From contig JAJSPD010000112.1 in NCBI GenBank assembly GCA_021307315.1, positions 1 through 64,000 on the forward strand: 64,000 bases of DNA, given 5' to 3'. Made by a program: the position numbers and the translations under genes. Below the pieces are notes generated by a model, which worked only from the letters and a program-made list of their open reading frames with translations, ran no database searches and was not told the DNA's origin. Numbering within the stretch: position 1 is the stretch's first letter; each line of letters begins with the position of its first letter. Below are positions 34,385 through 48,244 of the stretch, one piece after another. Source of the stretch: Bisporella sp. PMI_857 (Eukaryota > Ascomycota > Leotiomycetes > Helotiales > Helotiaceae).

Positions 34385-36868
34385 ATGTCCTACAATCAGT
34401 ACGGAGGTAAGCAAGCAGTCCCATCTAACTATCCTGTGTTGAACTCAGCTAATTGTCCAAATAGCATCGCCATATGGCAGACCCCCAGGATTTGGCTCAT
34501 TCCCAGGCCAAAGCGGCTCACCACCTGGAATGGGTCCTCCACCTGGGATGGGTAAGTCCTTCTCTTCTCCTTCTCATATTCTGCTAACAAGCCCAGGCGC
34601 CCCTCCGGGCATGTCAGCTCCAGGTACGGCTCCTCCTCCAGGTATACAGCAAGCCAATGCTCCACAGGGTGGACGACCGAGCGGGCTCCCCGCCAGCTTC
34701 CAGGGTGCAGCTAATATGCCGAACATTAATTTCTCTGCGCCGGTCATCAGATTAGGTACTGGGCCTACGAAACCTGCGACGCCAACATCTGCTGGTGGAA
34801 GACAAGATCCGTCGTCTGCAGGCGGATCAAGGTTGGGTTTAGGTGCCGAGAGGGGGGGAGGAATGGATGCACAGCGTCAGGCTTTAAGAGAGAGCATGAT
34901 GTCTTTGGCGCCGCCAACGAAGGAGGAAATTGTTAGGACTATATTTGTGGGGGGGATTACGGAAGGATGTGGTGGCGACGAAGGGGTAGAAAAGATTCTG
35001 AGCACAGCAGGACGGTTACGGAGGTGGGATAGAGCTGTTGACGCAAATGGCAAGCAATGCTCGTTTGGCTTTGCGCAATATGATGATGCGGAGAGCTTGT
35101 CTGTTGCTGTGGAGGTGTTGAAGGACATTGAGGTACCGAAGAAGAAACAACAACCGGCAGCCGATGGAGCCAAAAAGGGAGAGGAGGTGAAGTTTGAGAA
35201 CTTCGAGAAGGCTAAATTACTGGTATTCGTGGACGACAACTCGCTGAACTACCTTGAGAACTATCACTCGAGCCGCGGCGATGATATTGCTGGGGATCAA
35301 GCACGGTTAGACGCTGCGAAGTCTCGCTTGAAAGAAGCTCTTCACGACCTGTTCTATCCACCGGCGTATGTGCCCCAGGAGCACCGCAATGACGATGTCA
35401 CCATGCAGGATGTGGATGATAGGGGAGAGAATGTTGAAGTTGTTAATATACCTCTGGCTGTGGATGATGAATTGGCCGATATTCCTGCTGAGATGCGGGA
35501 AACGGTTGCTCAAGAAATCCAAGCCTTCAGAGATCGAAGCACGAGACGAGATATGGAACGACTGAAGCGAGAAGAGGAAATGGAAGCGATGGAACGAATG
35601 CGAAATGGTGCTCCTAGAGTGTCACGTCTTGCATCACCTGGTCCATCCATACCTAGTGGTCCCAGTGGTGGCGCAAATAATATTCCCCTTGGACCTCGTG
35701 GTGTGCCTAATGCCCCTTCTGGACCTAAAGCTCAAGGTGCCCAAATACCTCGCGATTATCAGGCTGGGGTTAAGTTTGTTAATGGTGCCAACGGTGCGTT
35801 AGGTGACCGTGCATGGATCAATAGAGAAGATGAAGATGATTCCGCTTCTGATGAAGAGCTCGAGAATCGACGTCAAGCGAAGAAGCTTGCTGAACAAGAA
35901 AAGCAGTATTTAGACCAAGAGCGTCGTTGGCTGAACCGAGAACGTTCTCGTACCGCAGCTGTTCAGAGAGAAGAAGAACGAGAGAACGAGGATGCAGCGA
36001 ATGCCAATGCGCAGAAAGAAAAGATGGCCACTCTGCTACGCAACTGGGATGATGAGGTGGAATCATCCCGCAAAACGGAAGAATACTACAAAGACCACAG
36101 CATGTGGACGCGAAATCGTGCCGCCTTCCGAGCTCGAGAAGCGGCAGCTGATGAACGTGATCGTGAAGCCGAGAAGAGAGAACAGCAACGAACTCTGGCC
36201 GATAAAGAGCAGGCGCGAGGATTGGCAGACTCATTCCTCGATCGCCAAGCTGAAGAATTAGAGTCGAGACCTAATCGCATAGCAGCCCAACAACCATTCA
36301 AACTATCTCTTGGAGCTGCAGCGCAGAAAGCACAAAAGGCTGCTCCAGCTCGCCGCACAGTCGCCGAAGTCGAAGGTTTACTGGAAGACGAAGAAGACGT
36401 TGCGAACTCTTCTAAACGCACTCTTATTCCCATCAAATTCGATCCCTCGGCCTCAAGTGCAGGGCTTTCGGACGAGGAACGAGATCAAGCTGTTCGTCAA
36501 CTGGCAGCCGAGATCCCGACTGAGAAGGAGGGTTTGTGGAGCTGGGATATCAAGTGGGATTTCGTGGATGACGCGGTCATTGTGGAGAAGTTGCGGCCGT
36601 TTGTGGAGAAAAAGATCGTGGAGTATCTAGGAGTTCAGGAGCAGATGCTTATTGAGGTGGTGGAGGACCATATCAGGGGTCGCGGGAAGCCAGGGGAGTT
36701 GGTGGAGCTTCTTGAGGGGGTAAGTCTAATTCCCATTTTATTGCTTTGGCAGAGCATTTCGCTAATTATTCTTAGGCATTGGAGGATGAAGCAGAGGTGC
36801 TAGTGAAGAAGCTCTGGAGGATGGTGATTTTCTTCTCGGAATCTGAGAAGAGAGGATACTCTGCTTAA
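34385..36868 (+). CDS. RBM25-like splicing factor with RRM and PWI domains, 774 aa, four exons
   Basis: RBM25 proteins act with U1 snRNP in 5' splice-site choice. Exons: 34385-34406 (22 nt), 34465-34551, 34597-36719, 36776-36868; introns of 58, 45 and 56 nt. The tiny first exon gives MSYNQYG and joins a Pro/Gly/Met-rich stretch (GSPPGMGPPPGMGAPPGM). An RRM begins near residue 125 with the RNP2-like RTIFVGGI and RNP1-like CSFGFAQYD. The middle is highly charged (Arg/Glu-rich, coiled-coil-like, ERSRTAAVQREEEREN). The C-terminus has the PWI domain, with LWSWDIKWDFVDDAV and, completed by the last splice, LVKKLWRMVIFFSE. The 45-nt second intron has no stop and keeps frame if retained. Confidence 0.9.
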
Positions 36869-37903
36869 GCATAGGTTGATCCGCTGGTGCATATTTTGAG
36901 AAGATACTGAAGGCTACACTGAAAGCTACACTGGACTTGCTATTATCGGGCAAATTCGAAGATAGACATCTTTTCAGCATCTACTTATGTTTGGCAAATT
37001 GTATACTAGAATGAGGATTGAGCTAGTGCATTATCTCCATGTGAATAAGAGCGGCTTTTATATATGTGGTGTTGAGCTGATGACGTATAACCCTCATCTT
37101 TTACTGGAACCGTGATTTTCCATCCACTTTACGCCTGTCATCATCTTAAATCACCTCAGAGACAAAATAAGATACACCCGTAGACCTCAGGCGTTGCTAC
37201 AAGCCTGGCACAACTCCTCCTCCATCCTTCTAGCCTTTGCCCGCCAGTTCGTTGCACATTGCTAAAACAGCCAGCCAAGGAAGGCGTGATCTGCCACGAG
37301 AAATTATAGATGTTGACGAAATAGATATTTGTAATCTGGAAAGATAAGTATATCCTGATTTGACGGGGTTGCCGGACATGAGGCTTTGCTCTGGTGGATA
37401 GAATAAGTCGATGTTAGAATATGAAATAGAGGCGCGAGATCTTTGAGATATATCTGGACAAACGTGTTGCTTATTTGTTGGATCGGCGGGGTGCTTGATG
37501 TAAGGAACTATATAAATGTATGTAGGCGATGGGTGAAAGTTGGGTAGCGTATCAGCACACCAGAGCTACCCTGTACCTCTTTGCCGTAGAGTAGAAAGGA
37601 AAGGGAGCTATCTGAGTTTTGGCGGTATGGAATTGAAGTGAATAGAGAACGTGAATGGATCATACTGTATGAAACCACATATTCTTGGAGAGCTGACTAT
37701 CGCTTCTGGCTGGTACCGTTTTTATGCACTATGTTCCTATGATAATATAATGTTCACTATGGATATTGTGAATTAACTCCATCCCATGGGCATTCCATTC
37801 AGGTGCTTCGCTGTACCATGATCCTGAGCCTCAGCTAGTCTAACTCCTAAACACCTACCCGTACCCTTCATACCATCGTAGTACCTTGATCCGTGAAAGT
37901 TAT
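36869..37903. other. Intergenic region between convergent genes
   Basis: It carries the 3' ends of the RBM25-like gene and of ADA2. No coding potential or RNA gene was recognised. Confidence 0.55.
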
Positions 37904-40004
37904 CTACGCCTTCCCTATCCATCCACTATTGACAAAGAAATCGTATATCCGTCCCAGCTTGCTTGAATCTACTTTACACAGCTCCTTCGTGACCTGTTTT
38001 CGTTTAAGAAGCCCGTTGCCCTTCAACGCCTCTTTCATGATAGCTTCCTTAAGCACTAAGAACGGCTTTGGGTTGATTCTTATCCTTTCACATAACTCAA
38101 TCTCTTCCTGTGTGAGCAAGTGTAGGTCGGCGGCGTTCTCGAGCGTCAAGTGCATAGGACTTATTCCCGAGAGCGGCTGTACAACAAACTTCTCGCGCTT
38201 GATGGGAGTTGCAGTGCCATTTGTGTGGCCGTTAGTTAAAGGTTTGGAAGAAGATTCTTGTTGTAGGCGGAGGGGGAGTTCAGGGGCGACATACGCAGCC
38301 GCGCCGGAGGGAGTTTCGACTACATGCGAAGGCTTAGTTCTGGTAGAACTAGCAAAGCGTTCGCGATCCATCGAGCCCATTGGGATGGCCTTTTGTGCTC
38401 GTATGACTTTGTCTTGCTCATATTTTTCACCACCAGCAAGATCAATAACTTTCTTCTCGCGCCAGTCCTGAAGTTGTGCAACTGCCTGGCGGAGGTTGTG
38501 TTCCTCCTGGAGCCCGCGGTTGAATTCTTCAAAGTCCTTTCGATTCATCATGCGTGCGTATGGCTTGGCTTTGTTGAGAAGATCCCGTTCCTCTTTGGTA
38601 CGTTTCTTGTCTAATGCAGCATTCTTCCGGTAATCCAGAAGGTTATGTTCGAAAATAACTTTCTTTCGGTCGGCTCTCTGAGTCAACCTTTCATTATAAA
38701 CATCTACGACCGTCATCTTCAGCTCCATCTCTGGCTCCATCAGACCTGTCCGTGAATCTAGGCCATTTCCAGGGTCGAACTGCATATGCTGAACTGCTTC
38801 TTCCGCTTCATTGGCATACTCGGTCTCGAATTCTAGTCGTCCTGGCATATATCCTTGGACTTCGTGGCATGATGGAACACTAGCCGTAGGCTTCTTCTTT
38901 GGAATTGGAGGCGGCGCGTTCTTCGCAGCCTCTTTCCGTTCCTCTATTCGGCGCTTCTTGCGTGCTTGAAATATATCTCGTGGTATTTCCTCCAGCAGAT
39001 CTCGATCGTGTGGACTTGCTTTCTCCGGCAACGGAAATTTGGAGCTCTTGAGATACACCTTTTCATAATGTTTCGCAACCTCTTCCTTAGTCCTGTAACC
39101 ACCAATATGATCTGCTATATCTGCCCATGACCCAAGTCCATAGATCTCGGCCCCCTCTAAAAGTAGTAGCTCTTCGTCTGCGCCCCAATCAGGAGCATAT
39201 ATTGGTACGGAATTTTGTTCGATGACACGGAATGGATGTGTTGCAGGGTCATGGTTATGGGACGTTTGCCCATCTGCAAAGCATTGCACGCAAAGGTCAT
39301 ATTCGTTGCACTTAGTATGAGCACATCTTATTCGGACCTGTGGCGCATTAGTTTTGTTTCTAGTGGTGCTAGAGTCGCTGGAAGAGATACTTACTGTAGA
39401 GGTAATGTCGGCAGAGCACACCTTTCTTAGTCAGTGCTTGCTGATAACAATACGCTGTGCCGAAGCGGGAGTTACTCGGGACACTAGGGAGCTCACATAC
39501 ATCACAAACATATTTTACACCCCCCTCGCCGCCACGCGCTGCGGTCTTCTTGCGAATGACCCCCATGGACGCCGCCTTCGCCTTGCGCTTTGGCCCAGGC
39601 CAAGTGGGCAACTTTTCAAAATCGGAGGGTTCGTGTATTGATTTCCCGGTGGAATGCCGCCTTCCTCTTCCTTGAGGAGGTGGAGGAGGAGGACTGATTG
39701 GTGTTGCGCGGGCAGACTGACTTAGACGATGTCCATAGGCTTTCAGTAGATGCATGATGGATTCAAGCGGCTGATGCCAAGCCTGGCTGTCAGGAGGGGT
39801 TATTCCTAATTGGGTTGGGCGATACTCCAACCTTAACTTCACCTTCGAGACTTTTACAGTACTGTATAAATGTGGCAGCTGAAGGATCTCTTTCAACGGA
39901 CTTGCAGCAAGGTAAGATGGGAATAACATACTAACCATCCAGTCACTCGGGTCATCATTTTCTTTGTTCTCCTTAGCAACGCTCCTATCACGCGCAGGAG
40001 ACAT
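37904..40004 (-). CDS. ADA2: SAGA histone acetyltransferase adaptor Ada2, three exons with a microexon
   Basis: Ada2 couples Gcn5 to SAGA/ADA and stimulates its activity. Exons 5' to 3': 39501-40004, 39395-39421 (27 nt), 37904-39337; introns of 79 and 57 nt. The microexon supplies VCSADITST and completes the ZZ zinc finger ([20 protein letters not shown], then YDLCVQCF). A SANT domain follows ([21 protein letters not shown] opens it), and the C-terminus is a SWIRM domain ending [10 protein letters not shown]. The family normally starts at [12 protein letters not shown], here at 39566 (508 aa in total). The frame is, however, open for another 146 codons to an ATG at 40004 (654 aa), with a natural-looking composition and a basic KRKAKAAS stretch. 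I give the longer limit; the start is uncertain, the identity is not. Confidence 0.9.
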
Positions 40005-40725
40005 GATATCTATTTCGAGATCTAAGGCACGAAGGGTTTATCGAGCGACATATAAATATTACCAAATATGGAATTGAAAGATGCAACTTCGAATATTAAA
40101 GCAGACATGATACTAACGATAATAAATATCAAGCAAGATTGTATATATTGCGGCAGAATCCGAATTAATCATTCCATTTTCTCGAAATCCATACAGACCT
40201 GGAAGGGAAAGTTCTACATGCTGTTCGGGTTAGCAAGAAGGAATAGTATACATCGAAAGAAAGCCTCGTTTCCTGAGAGCGCCGTCAAACTCGAATTGGT
40301 AATATGCGACTTGTCGGTGAAGACGATTCTTTGTGATGATTACCAATACAGAATCCTTTACTCAGCATATCATGTACACTTGAAGCTCTGTTAGGTTCAT
40401 TCAAAAGGAAATAGAAGGGTTGAATGAACTCAACAGATTTATAAATACATAAAACACTCTGATACAGCGTAAAACAAGTTCTCAAGTTCGAAATTTTCTG
40501 GTTGAATACCATATTGAACGTGGTTGCCAAGTCCCGTGACCCTTGCTCCGCGTTTAATGTGGGGCAATGATTGAAGGCCGCTCTCACAGCCACGGAGTAC
40601 GTTCTTGATCCTCTTGCCTCCTTCGTATTCCATCTGAACATTTCTTGATCCCTAGGTCGACAATTATATTGACTGGACCCCTAGACGAAGAAAAAAGAAG
40701 AAGAAAGATAAAATACACGCTCATA
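40005..40725. promoter_or_regulatory. Divergent region between ADA2 and YPK1
   Basis: About 720 bp between outward-pointing start codons. It holds both promoters and probably a long YPK1 leader. Several small frames exist (for example 40068-40394), none protein-like. Confidence 0.45.
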
Positions 40726-42852
40726 ATGTCCTGGAAATTAACCAAAAGTAAGTACCAGAGTGCGACGTCTGCAAAATACAAATCAAGGCAGAGCGAATAC
40801 ACATCCATATCTTTCATTGCGATGCAGCTAATAATGATTTCCCAGAGCTGAAGGAGACGCACCTTGGCCCTCTTGCAAATACCTTCTCCCGCTCTCCTTC
40901 AACATCAACAATTGTATCGGAATCTGCGAAAGATGAGAAGCTCAGCATATCAAGTGGGGTATCTGATAATGGCATAGGTATGTTCGGTGGTAATGGCAGA
41001 GAATGAGTCTACGAACTTCTGTTAACAATTGTCTAGCTGCTTCTGAGGCTATGGTGCAAGCGCCTCCCGCCGATCCAAGACCAGGTATTCTTGTCGTCAC
41101 TCTACACGAAGGTCAAGGTTTCCAGCTCCCCGATCAATACAAGCAGGTCTTCAATACCCATCAGCAAAACTCTCTTTCTACTGGGAATGGGTTTGGTGTA
41201 GCGGGATCCGTTCGACCCACATCGTCACAACAATCAGGCAATATTGCCGGATCATATGCCAATAATGGACGGCCACAGACATCTGGCGGCGGATTTCAAA
41301 ACCTACCTACCAACCACGGTCGAATCTCATCAAAATACCTCCCTTATGCATTATTAGATTTTGATAAATTGCAAGTCTTCGTCAACGCCGTTTCAGGGAC
41401 TCCAGAAAATCCCCTTTGGGCTGGTGAAAACACAGCCTACAAATTTGATGTTTCCAGAGTGACAGAGCTTGCCGTACACCTTTATCTTCGAAATCCGAAT
41501 GCCCCACCAGGCTCAGGAAGAAGCCAGGACATATTTCTTGGTGTAACTCGAATTAATCCTAGATTCGAGGAAACACACAGATACGTTGAAGATCCCAAGC
41601 TCGGCAAGAAAGACAAGGAAAAGGCGGCTGCCGATTTTGCCAAAAACGAGGCTTCTAAGGGACATTCTGGTGTGGAATGGTGCCAAGTCGCATATGGTCA
41701 TGGACAAATCAAGATCGGCGTTCAATACATTGAGAATCGAGCTCGCGCCCTAAAGATTGAAGACTTTGATTTGTTGAAAGTCGTCGGGAAGGGCAGTTTT
41801 GGGAAAGTTATGCAAGTCAAAAAGAAGGACACTCAACGAATCTATGCACTCAAGACCATCCGAAAGGCTCATATTATTTCCCGGTCTGAGGTTGCACATA
41901 CACTGGCCGAGCGTTCGGTACTGGCTCAAATAAACAACCCGTTTATCGTTCCGCTCAAGTTTACTTTCCAGTCTCCAGAGAAACTGTACTTCGTACTTGC
42001 TTTCGTTAATGGAGGAGAGCTATTCCACCATCTTCAAAAGGAACAGCGATTTGATATCAACAGATCAAGATTTTACACTGCCGAATTGTTATGTGCTTTG
42101 GAGTGTTTGCACGGCTTCAACGTCATCTACCGTGATCTGAAGCCGGAGAATATTCTTCTCGATTACTCCGGGCACATCGCTTTATGCGATTTCGGTCTTT
42201 GCAAGCTGGATATGAAGGATGAGGATCGTACAAATACCTTTTGCGGAACACCGGAATACCTAGCGCCAGAATTGCTATTGGGTCAAGGTTACACAAAGAC
42301 CGTGGATTGGTGGACTCTAGGCGTTCTCCTTTACGAGATGTTGACGGGATTGCCACCTTTCTACGATGAAAACACAAATGAGATGTACCGCAAAATTCTC
42401 TCAGAACCGCTTCATTTCCCTGGGCCAGAGGTCGTTCCACCCGCCGCCAAGGACATCCTTACCAAACTCTTGAACCGCAAGCCAGAAGCACGATTAGGTG
42501 CTAATGGTGCATCTGAAATCAAGGCCCATCCTTTCTTCCACAGCATTGATTGGCGCAAACTTTTGCAACGAAAGTATGAACCAACTTTCAAGCCCAATGT
42601 GGTACGTATACCTTCTGAGCCAAAAATAATTCCCCGCTGACAGTATAGACCGATGCCCTCGACACCAAGAACTTCGACCCTGAATTCACATCAGAAGCAC
42701 CGCAGGATTCATATGTTGAGGGCCCAGTCCTCTCACAGACGATGCAACAGCAATTCACTGGATGGTCTTACAACCGACCTGTAGCCGGACTAGGCGATGC
42801 TGGTGGAAGTATCAAGGACCCTTCATTCGTAGGAAGCGTAGATCAACGGTAG
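40726..42852 (+). CDS. YPK1: AGC-family kinase of the Ypk1/Gad8 type, 640 aa, four exons
   Basis: Ypk1 is the TORC2- and Pkh-activated kinase controlling sphingolipid and plasma-membrane homeostasis. Exons: 40726-40747 (22 nt), 40846-40977, 41037-42601, 42649-42852; introns of 98, 59 and 47 nt. The small first exon gives MSWKLTK and joins KLKETHLGPLANTFSRS, which matches the conserved N-terminus of fungal YpkA proteins; a start at 41003 would be wrong. Residues about 70-245 form a C2-like region (ILVVTLHEGQGF, KYLPYALLDFDK). The kinase domain has GKGSFGKV, ALKTIRK, YRDLKPEN, DFGLCKL and the activation loop TFCGTPEYLAPE. The tail has a turn-motif region (FDPEFTSEAPQDS) and the hydrophobic motif FTGWSY. 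It looks complete. Confidence 0.94.
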
Positions 42853-43725
42853 ACGGAGACTTCAACGATTGATGACAAAACTCGGGGAACGGTGGCTTCG
42901 ACATGATACGGATGATAAAGAACTGCATGAAAGGAAACGAGACACAGAACTCAACAGTGTTTCATGCAAAATGGTTTTTTACAGTGGCGTTCGGGATGGA
43001 TGAATGTTTACAGCGTTGCCTGGGCTTTGTCAATGACGGGGCGAGATGCAAAACTTTTACATAGAAGATTCCTTGTGTCCAAATGACAACCTATACATGA
43101 TCTGGTCCTCGACATGCTATCGTAATGGTGACCGGCTACTATATATGCAGCTAGCAGTAAATTATCATCAAAAAGCTGCTGAATAAGACGCTTCAGTAAT
43201 GCACGATGCTTACATGTACATTTACTTTGAGAAACCCGCCTAGCAACATCAACAAATCCCATTCAGGGAGCACGAACAACCCCACCACTAGCGCACCACT
43301 CAACGTCATTTCTTAGCGGCCAACAATTGATTCCATCAACTATTTTCTCTAGAGCAATCCACCCCAAGTATATTACAGACTCTGAATACTTCTGTGAAGC
43401 TCCTTGGTTCATATTTACACTCAATTGAGAGGTAGGTACTACTTTTGCGGGAGTTTTTTTAAGGCAAAATATCGCTGGCGGGGGAGTGTCTCAAGCATCC
43501 ACGACCCCGCCTCAATTCACCGTGAACTCCGAGCACTAACGAATCTTGATGCCAAAACAATTGCTAACATGAACTCATAGAGGCTTTTCCTAGGAGAAAC
43601 AATCATTAATACATATCTTGCTTGCAAGGTACAGGTATAGAAAAAGCAATTTTTCGTTGAGCATCTCCGAACTTCGCACATACATAGGCCCAGCACGGCC
43701 ACTTGCGCAAAAAACGCGAAACAAA
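42853..43725. other. Intergenic region between YPK1 and PGI1
   Basis: The YPK1 3' UTR and PGI1 promoter. A pyrimidine-rich stretch lies near 43260-43380. No further gene was recognised. Confidence 0.5.
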
Positions 43726-45474
<1,749 letters not shown>

Positions 45475-45874
45475 TTTGATACAAGAAGTCGCTGAAAAGT
45501 AAAACGTGAAGGTTGGCTTTGAAGTCTTTCTTCGTTATATTCCTAGGCTGAATTGAGATCCCAATGTAATTATTTCGAGTTTAAATCTATATTTTGTCGC
45601 AGACGGGGATATATCTCTGTAATTAACCATGAAATCCAGCCGCCTAGAAGCTATAAGTTAAACCAGCAGTTGGCGGGGTTCCCGTCAGCTACCATTAAGC
45701 TACCCGGTTCAGCCTCGCATTCCCGAATATCAGCCACACTTATTTAAAGTGGAGTTATTGGACCCTAGAAAATAAAGCTGTCCAGAACAACACCTCAACG
45801 AAATGTGGCATTCTTGAGCTCCCCTTTTTCTGCAGGTCCAAATACGGCGGAAATAGGGTCGCATATATCACAAA
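45475..45874. other. Intergenic region, PGI1 3' UTR and next promoter
   Basis: 400 bp, nothing recognised beyond the expected UTR and promoter. Confidence 0.5.
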
Positions 45875-46985
45875 ATGGCGATAGAGAGGAGAAAGAGTCC
45901 CTGGCTTGCATTTGTCCTTGCGATAGTGACAATTTGCATATTAGGGGTTGAAGCACAGGAGGAGCATTCGAGAATACCGCTGCCAAGTTATCACTATGGT
46001 GCGCATATACCTGTGAGCTGTATGAACCGAAGCATGTGAGTCTGGCTACCTTCTATCGGTGTGGAACCATCATGAAATGTGCGCTAGGAACTGCGGGAAA
46101 GCGCAAGACTGGGATAGAAGAGGCTCTACAAAATGTATCAAGGACAACTAGCTAATCCAGATACTATATAGTGATACAGGCGAGCATATCGAGAACGACA
46201 AACACGAGCTACAGTATGTACCTTTTCCAGTCTGCAACGAAACCGGGAAACCACTAGAGCTGCAGTATGGAGTTGAAGCTGGTACCTCTACTATGCACTT
46301 CCCAAGAATGCCCACGACTAATCCAGACACAGAACTCAATTGTACAATCCCATTCGTCACCGATCCTTTCTTCCACCTGCTCGAATTCTACATCCACAAT
46401 GATGCGCCCCTCTCGTGCCGCATCCCGTCACGACCACCACCACAAATCACCTCTCCTTCCCATGCAAAACCATATCAAACTGAATACGTTCCCCTTATCT
46501 TTGCCCTCGCAGGCACCCTCCAACTCTCTCATCTTCATATTTCCACACATATGAACATACTATTACACAGCACGCCAAAACACCATCTTCATCCTCATGA
46601 TAGCGGTGTTATAGATTCTGGTGCCGCATATTCTATCTCGCCTCTCTCACATACTACTGGTCCAGCTGCCCTCACCAAGAAACTGGTTATAGGTGATGCA
46701 TTACCCCTCAGTTTTAGTATAAGATGGTTCCCAACACCACATTTACCGAAGGCGAATGGAAAGATTGAATGGGCAGGCATGGGAGGACACTTCTATGCAA
46801 GCACGTTCTTCTATTGTGTGGTGAGCGCCATCGGAGGTGTGGTTGGAACTGCAACGTGGTTTTGGGGAGTGGTATTGCCAAAGAGGCTGAAAGGAAGGGC
46901 TTTGGGTGGTGCGACTCCTTTAGGTTATGGAATAAGTCCTGGAGTCGGGAATGGATGGGGAATGGGTGCTGGGAAGAGGGATTAG
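45875..46985 (+). CDS. Secretory-pathway single-pass membrane protein of unknown function, 324 aa, two exons
   Basis: Exon 1 is 45875-46035 and exon 2 46172-46985, across a 136-nt intron (donor gtgagt, acceptor tatatag). The N-terminus is a signal peptide: Arg/Lys-rich start, then the hydrophobic WLAFVLAIVTICILGVEAQ with likely cleavage after VEAQ. A luminal domain of about 230 residues follows with three or four Cys (VSCMNRS, PVCNET, LNCTIPF, LSCRI) and N-glycosylation sequons (NRS, NET, NCT). One transmembrane helix is near residues 270-295 (YCVVSAIGGVVGTATWFWG), followed by a short basic, Gly-rich tail. The layout is a type I ER/Golgi membrane protein. I do not recognise the family. The intron is longer than its neighbours, so a missed exon inside it is possible. 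Confidence 0.75.
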
Positions 46986-47536
46986 GTCGAGAAAGTGGTA
47001 ATGTCAGAATATGAGCGGTAAAATGTATCATCCTTGTGAATATAGTATAGGGGAGGTATCTGGCGTTTCGGTCTCTGGTATCTACGAATGTATCATGTTC
47101 ATGAAATCCCCTTGGGGTGTCTTGTCAATGCAGGTTCTAATACTATCGCGATACTATCGCGATACTCGGAAGGTTGTTGTGCTTTGTGGAATATCAGTCT
47201 CCAGTGCACCTTGTTGATAAGGTTAAGAGCGACGTCTTGCATTAGCTTCCTTGATTTGCTGTTTCTTGTTGTCTCTAGTTCGATCATCTTATTTATCTTT
47301 ATTCAAGTCGACTAAAGGCTATATCAACCCGATCTATTTATAGATCAGATGAACAGCATATACAGGTACATCCATTCAATCTATTCTTAGTTGACCACGC
47401 AGAGCATATTTGAATTTGGGTGGAACAACGATTCGATTACTCTGCCTCTCGCCTTAGAGTTATAGTTAACAGGAGCTATGTGGTAACATACTCACTGGCT
47501 CGCTAGGTGATGCCTCGCCTTTTACCTATTCTATGA
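46986..47536. other. Intergenic region with a short palindromic tandem repeat
   Basis: An 11-bp unit (atactatcgcg) is repeated 2.4 times at 47140-47166 and contains the palindrome tatcgcgata. Towards 47440-47536 there may be badly decayed N-terminal sequence of the adjoining HET relic. Otherwise nothing was recognised. Confidence 0.5.
47140..47166. repeat. 11-bp tandem repeat containing a palindrome
   Basis: Two full copies plus five bases of atactatcgcg; each junction forms TATCGCGATA. It is intergenic and of unknown meaning. Confidence 0.7.
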
Positions 47537-48244
47537 ATAGGTCCGCCAGGCAGCACTTGCAGTATTCAGATCAATGATCGCCAACTTGCCATTACAGAGA
47601 CTCTTGAAGATTGTGTTGAAGACTTTGCGGCTCAAAATATAGCGAGGCTACTGTGGGTCGACCAGATATACCTCAACCTAAACGACGTTATCGAGAAAGA
47701 AGCTCAGGTACCCTTCATGAGGAAGATTTACTTGTTGGCCCCGGGCACTATCGCGTGGCTAGGCTTAGGGAAAGATAGCACAAATCGAGCTGTGGATTGG
47801 ATCAAGGTAGATCATGCAATACAAGCTAGCAAGGAAGGCTATGAAGTAATATTTACATCTTTCAAGATTATGTCATACTTGGAGATTGGTTTCAGGAGCA
47901 TTGAGGCGCTCGAAGCTACCCCCAAAAACACATTAGTACAAAAGGATAATTGGATTGATTATCGTGGGTTTTTCTTTCGTGCAATGCGCTCAAGGAAGTC
48001 GTTTTGGGGTTTAATAGGGCCATGGTGTTGGCCCAACATGCATGGAAGCCGGAAACGCCATCTGCATTCTATTCAGGGTGGAGAATCCGTTCATCCTCAG
48101 ACCCGTTGCCTAATTTCTGCTGAGGTCACAGGCTATGAACTGATAGATGAAGCGTATTGTGATAGGATTGTGGATGGCAAGGTATTGGCTCTGGGTTTGA
48201 AGGAGGATGACGTCGTCCTTATTCAGTCACTTTCGGCATTGTAG
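47537..48244 (+). pseudogene. Truncated heterokaryon-incompatibility (HET) domain gene relic
   Basis: The frame from 47537 reads like the second half of a HET domain: INDRQLAITETLEDCV, then RLLWVDQIYLNLNDVIEKEA, VPFMRKIYLLAPGTIAWLG. The family has WVDAICINQ at the middle site; here the INQ core is altered to YLN. The first HET motif (Y-x-LSY-x-WG) is missing and stops lie just upstream. After about 150 residues the frame passes straight into a typical HET-protein tail, GYELIDEAYCDRIVDGKVL followed by ALGLKEDDVVLI. Intact HET proteins are usually 500 aa or more, so most of the middle has been deleted. The longest frame with an ATG is 47717-48244 (175 aa). HET proteins trigger cell death on fusion of unlike strains; this copy is unlikely to work. 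Confidence 0.72.

Noticed and set aside
41003..42640. Single-exon model of the YPK1 kinase starting at 41003
   Set aside because: That start lies inside an intron; the conserved MSWKLTK N-terminus is supplied by two upstream exons, and the last exon lies beyond 42640.
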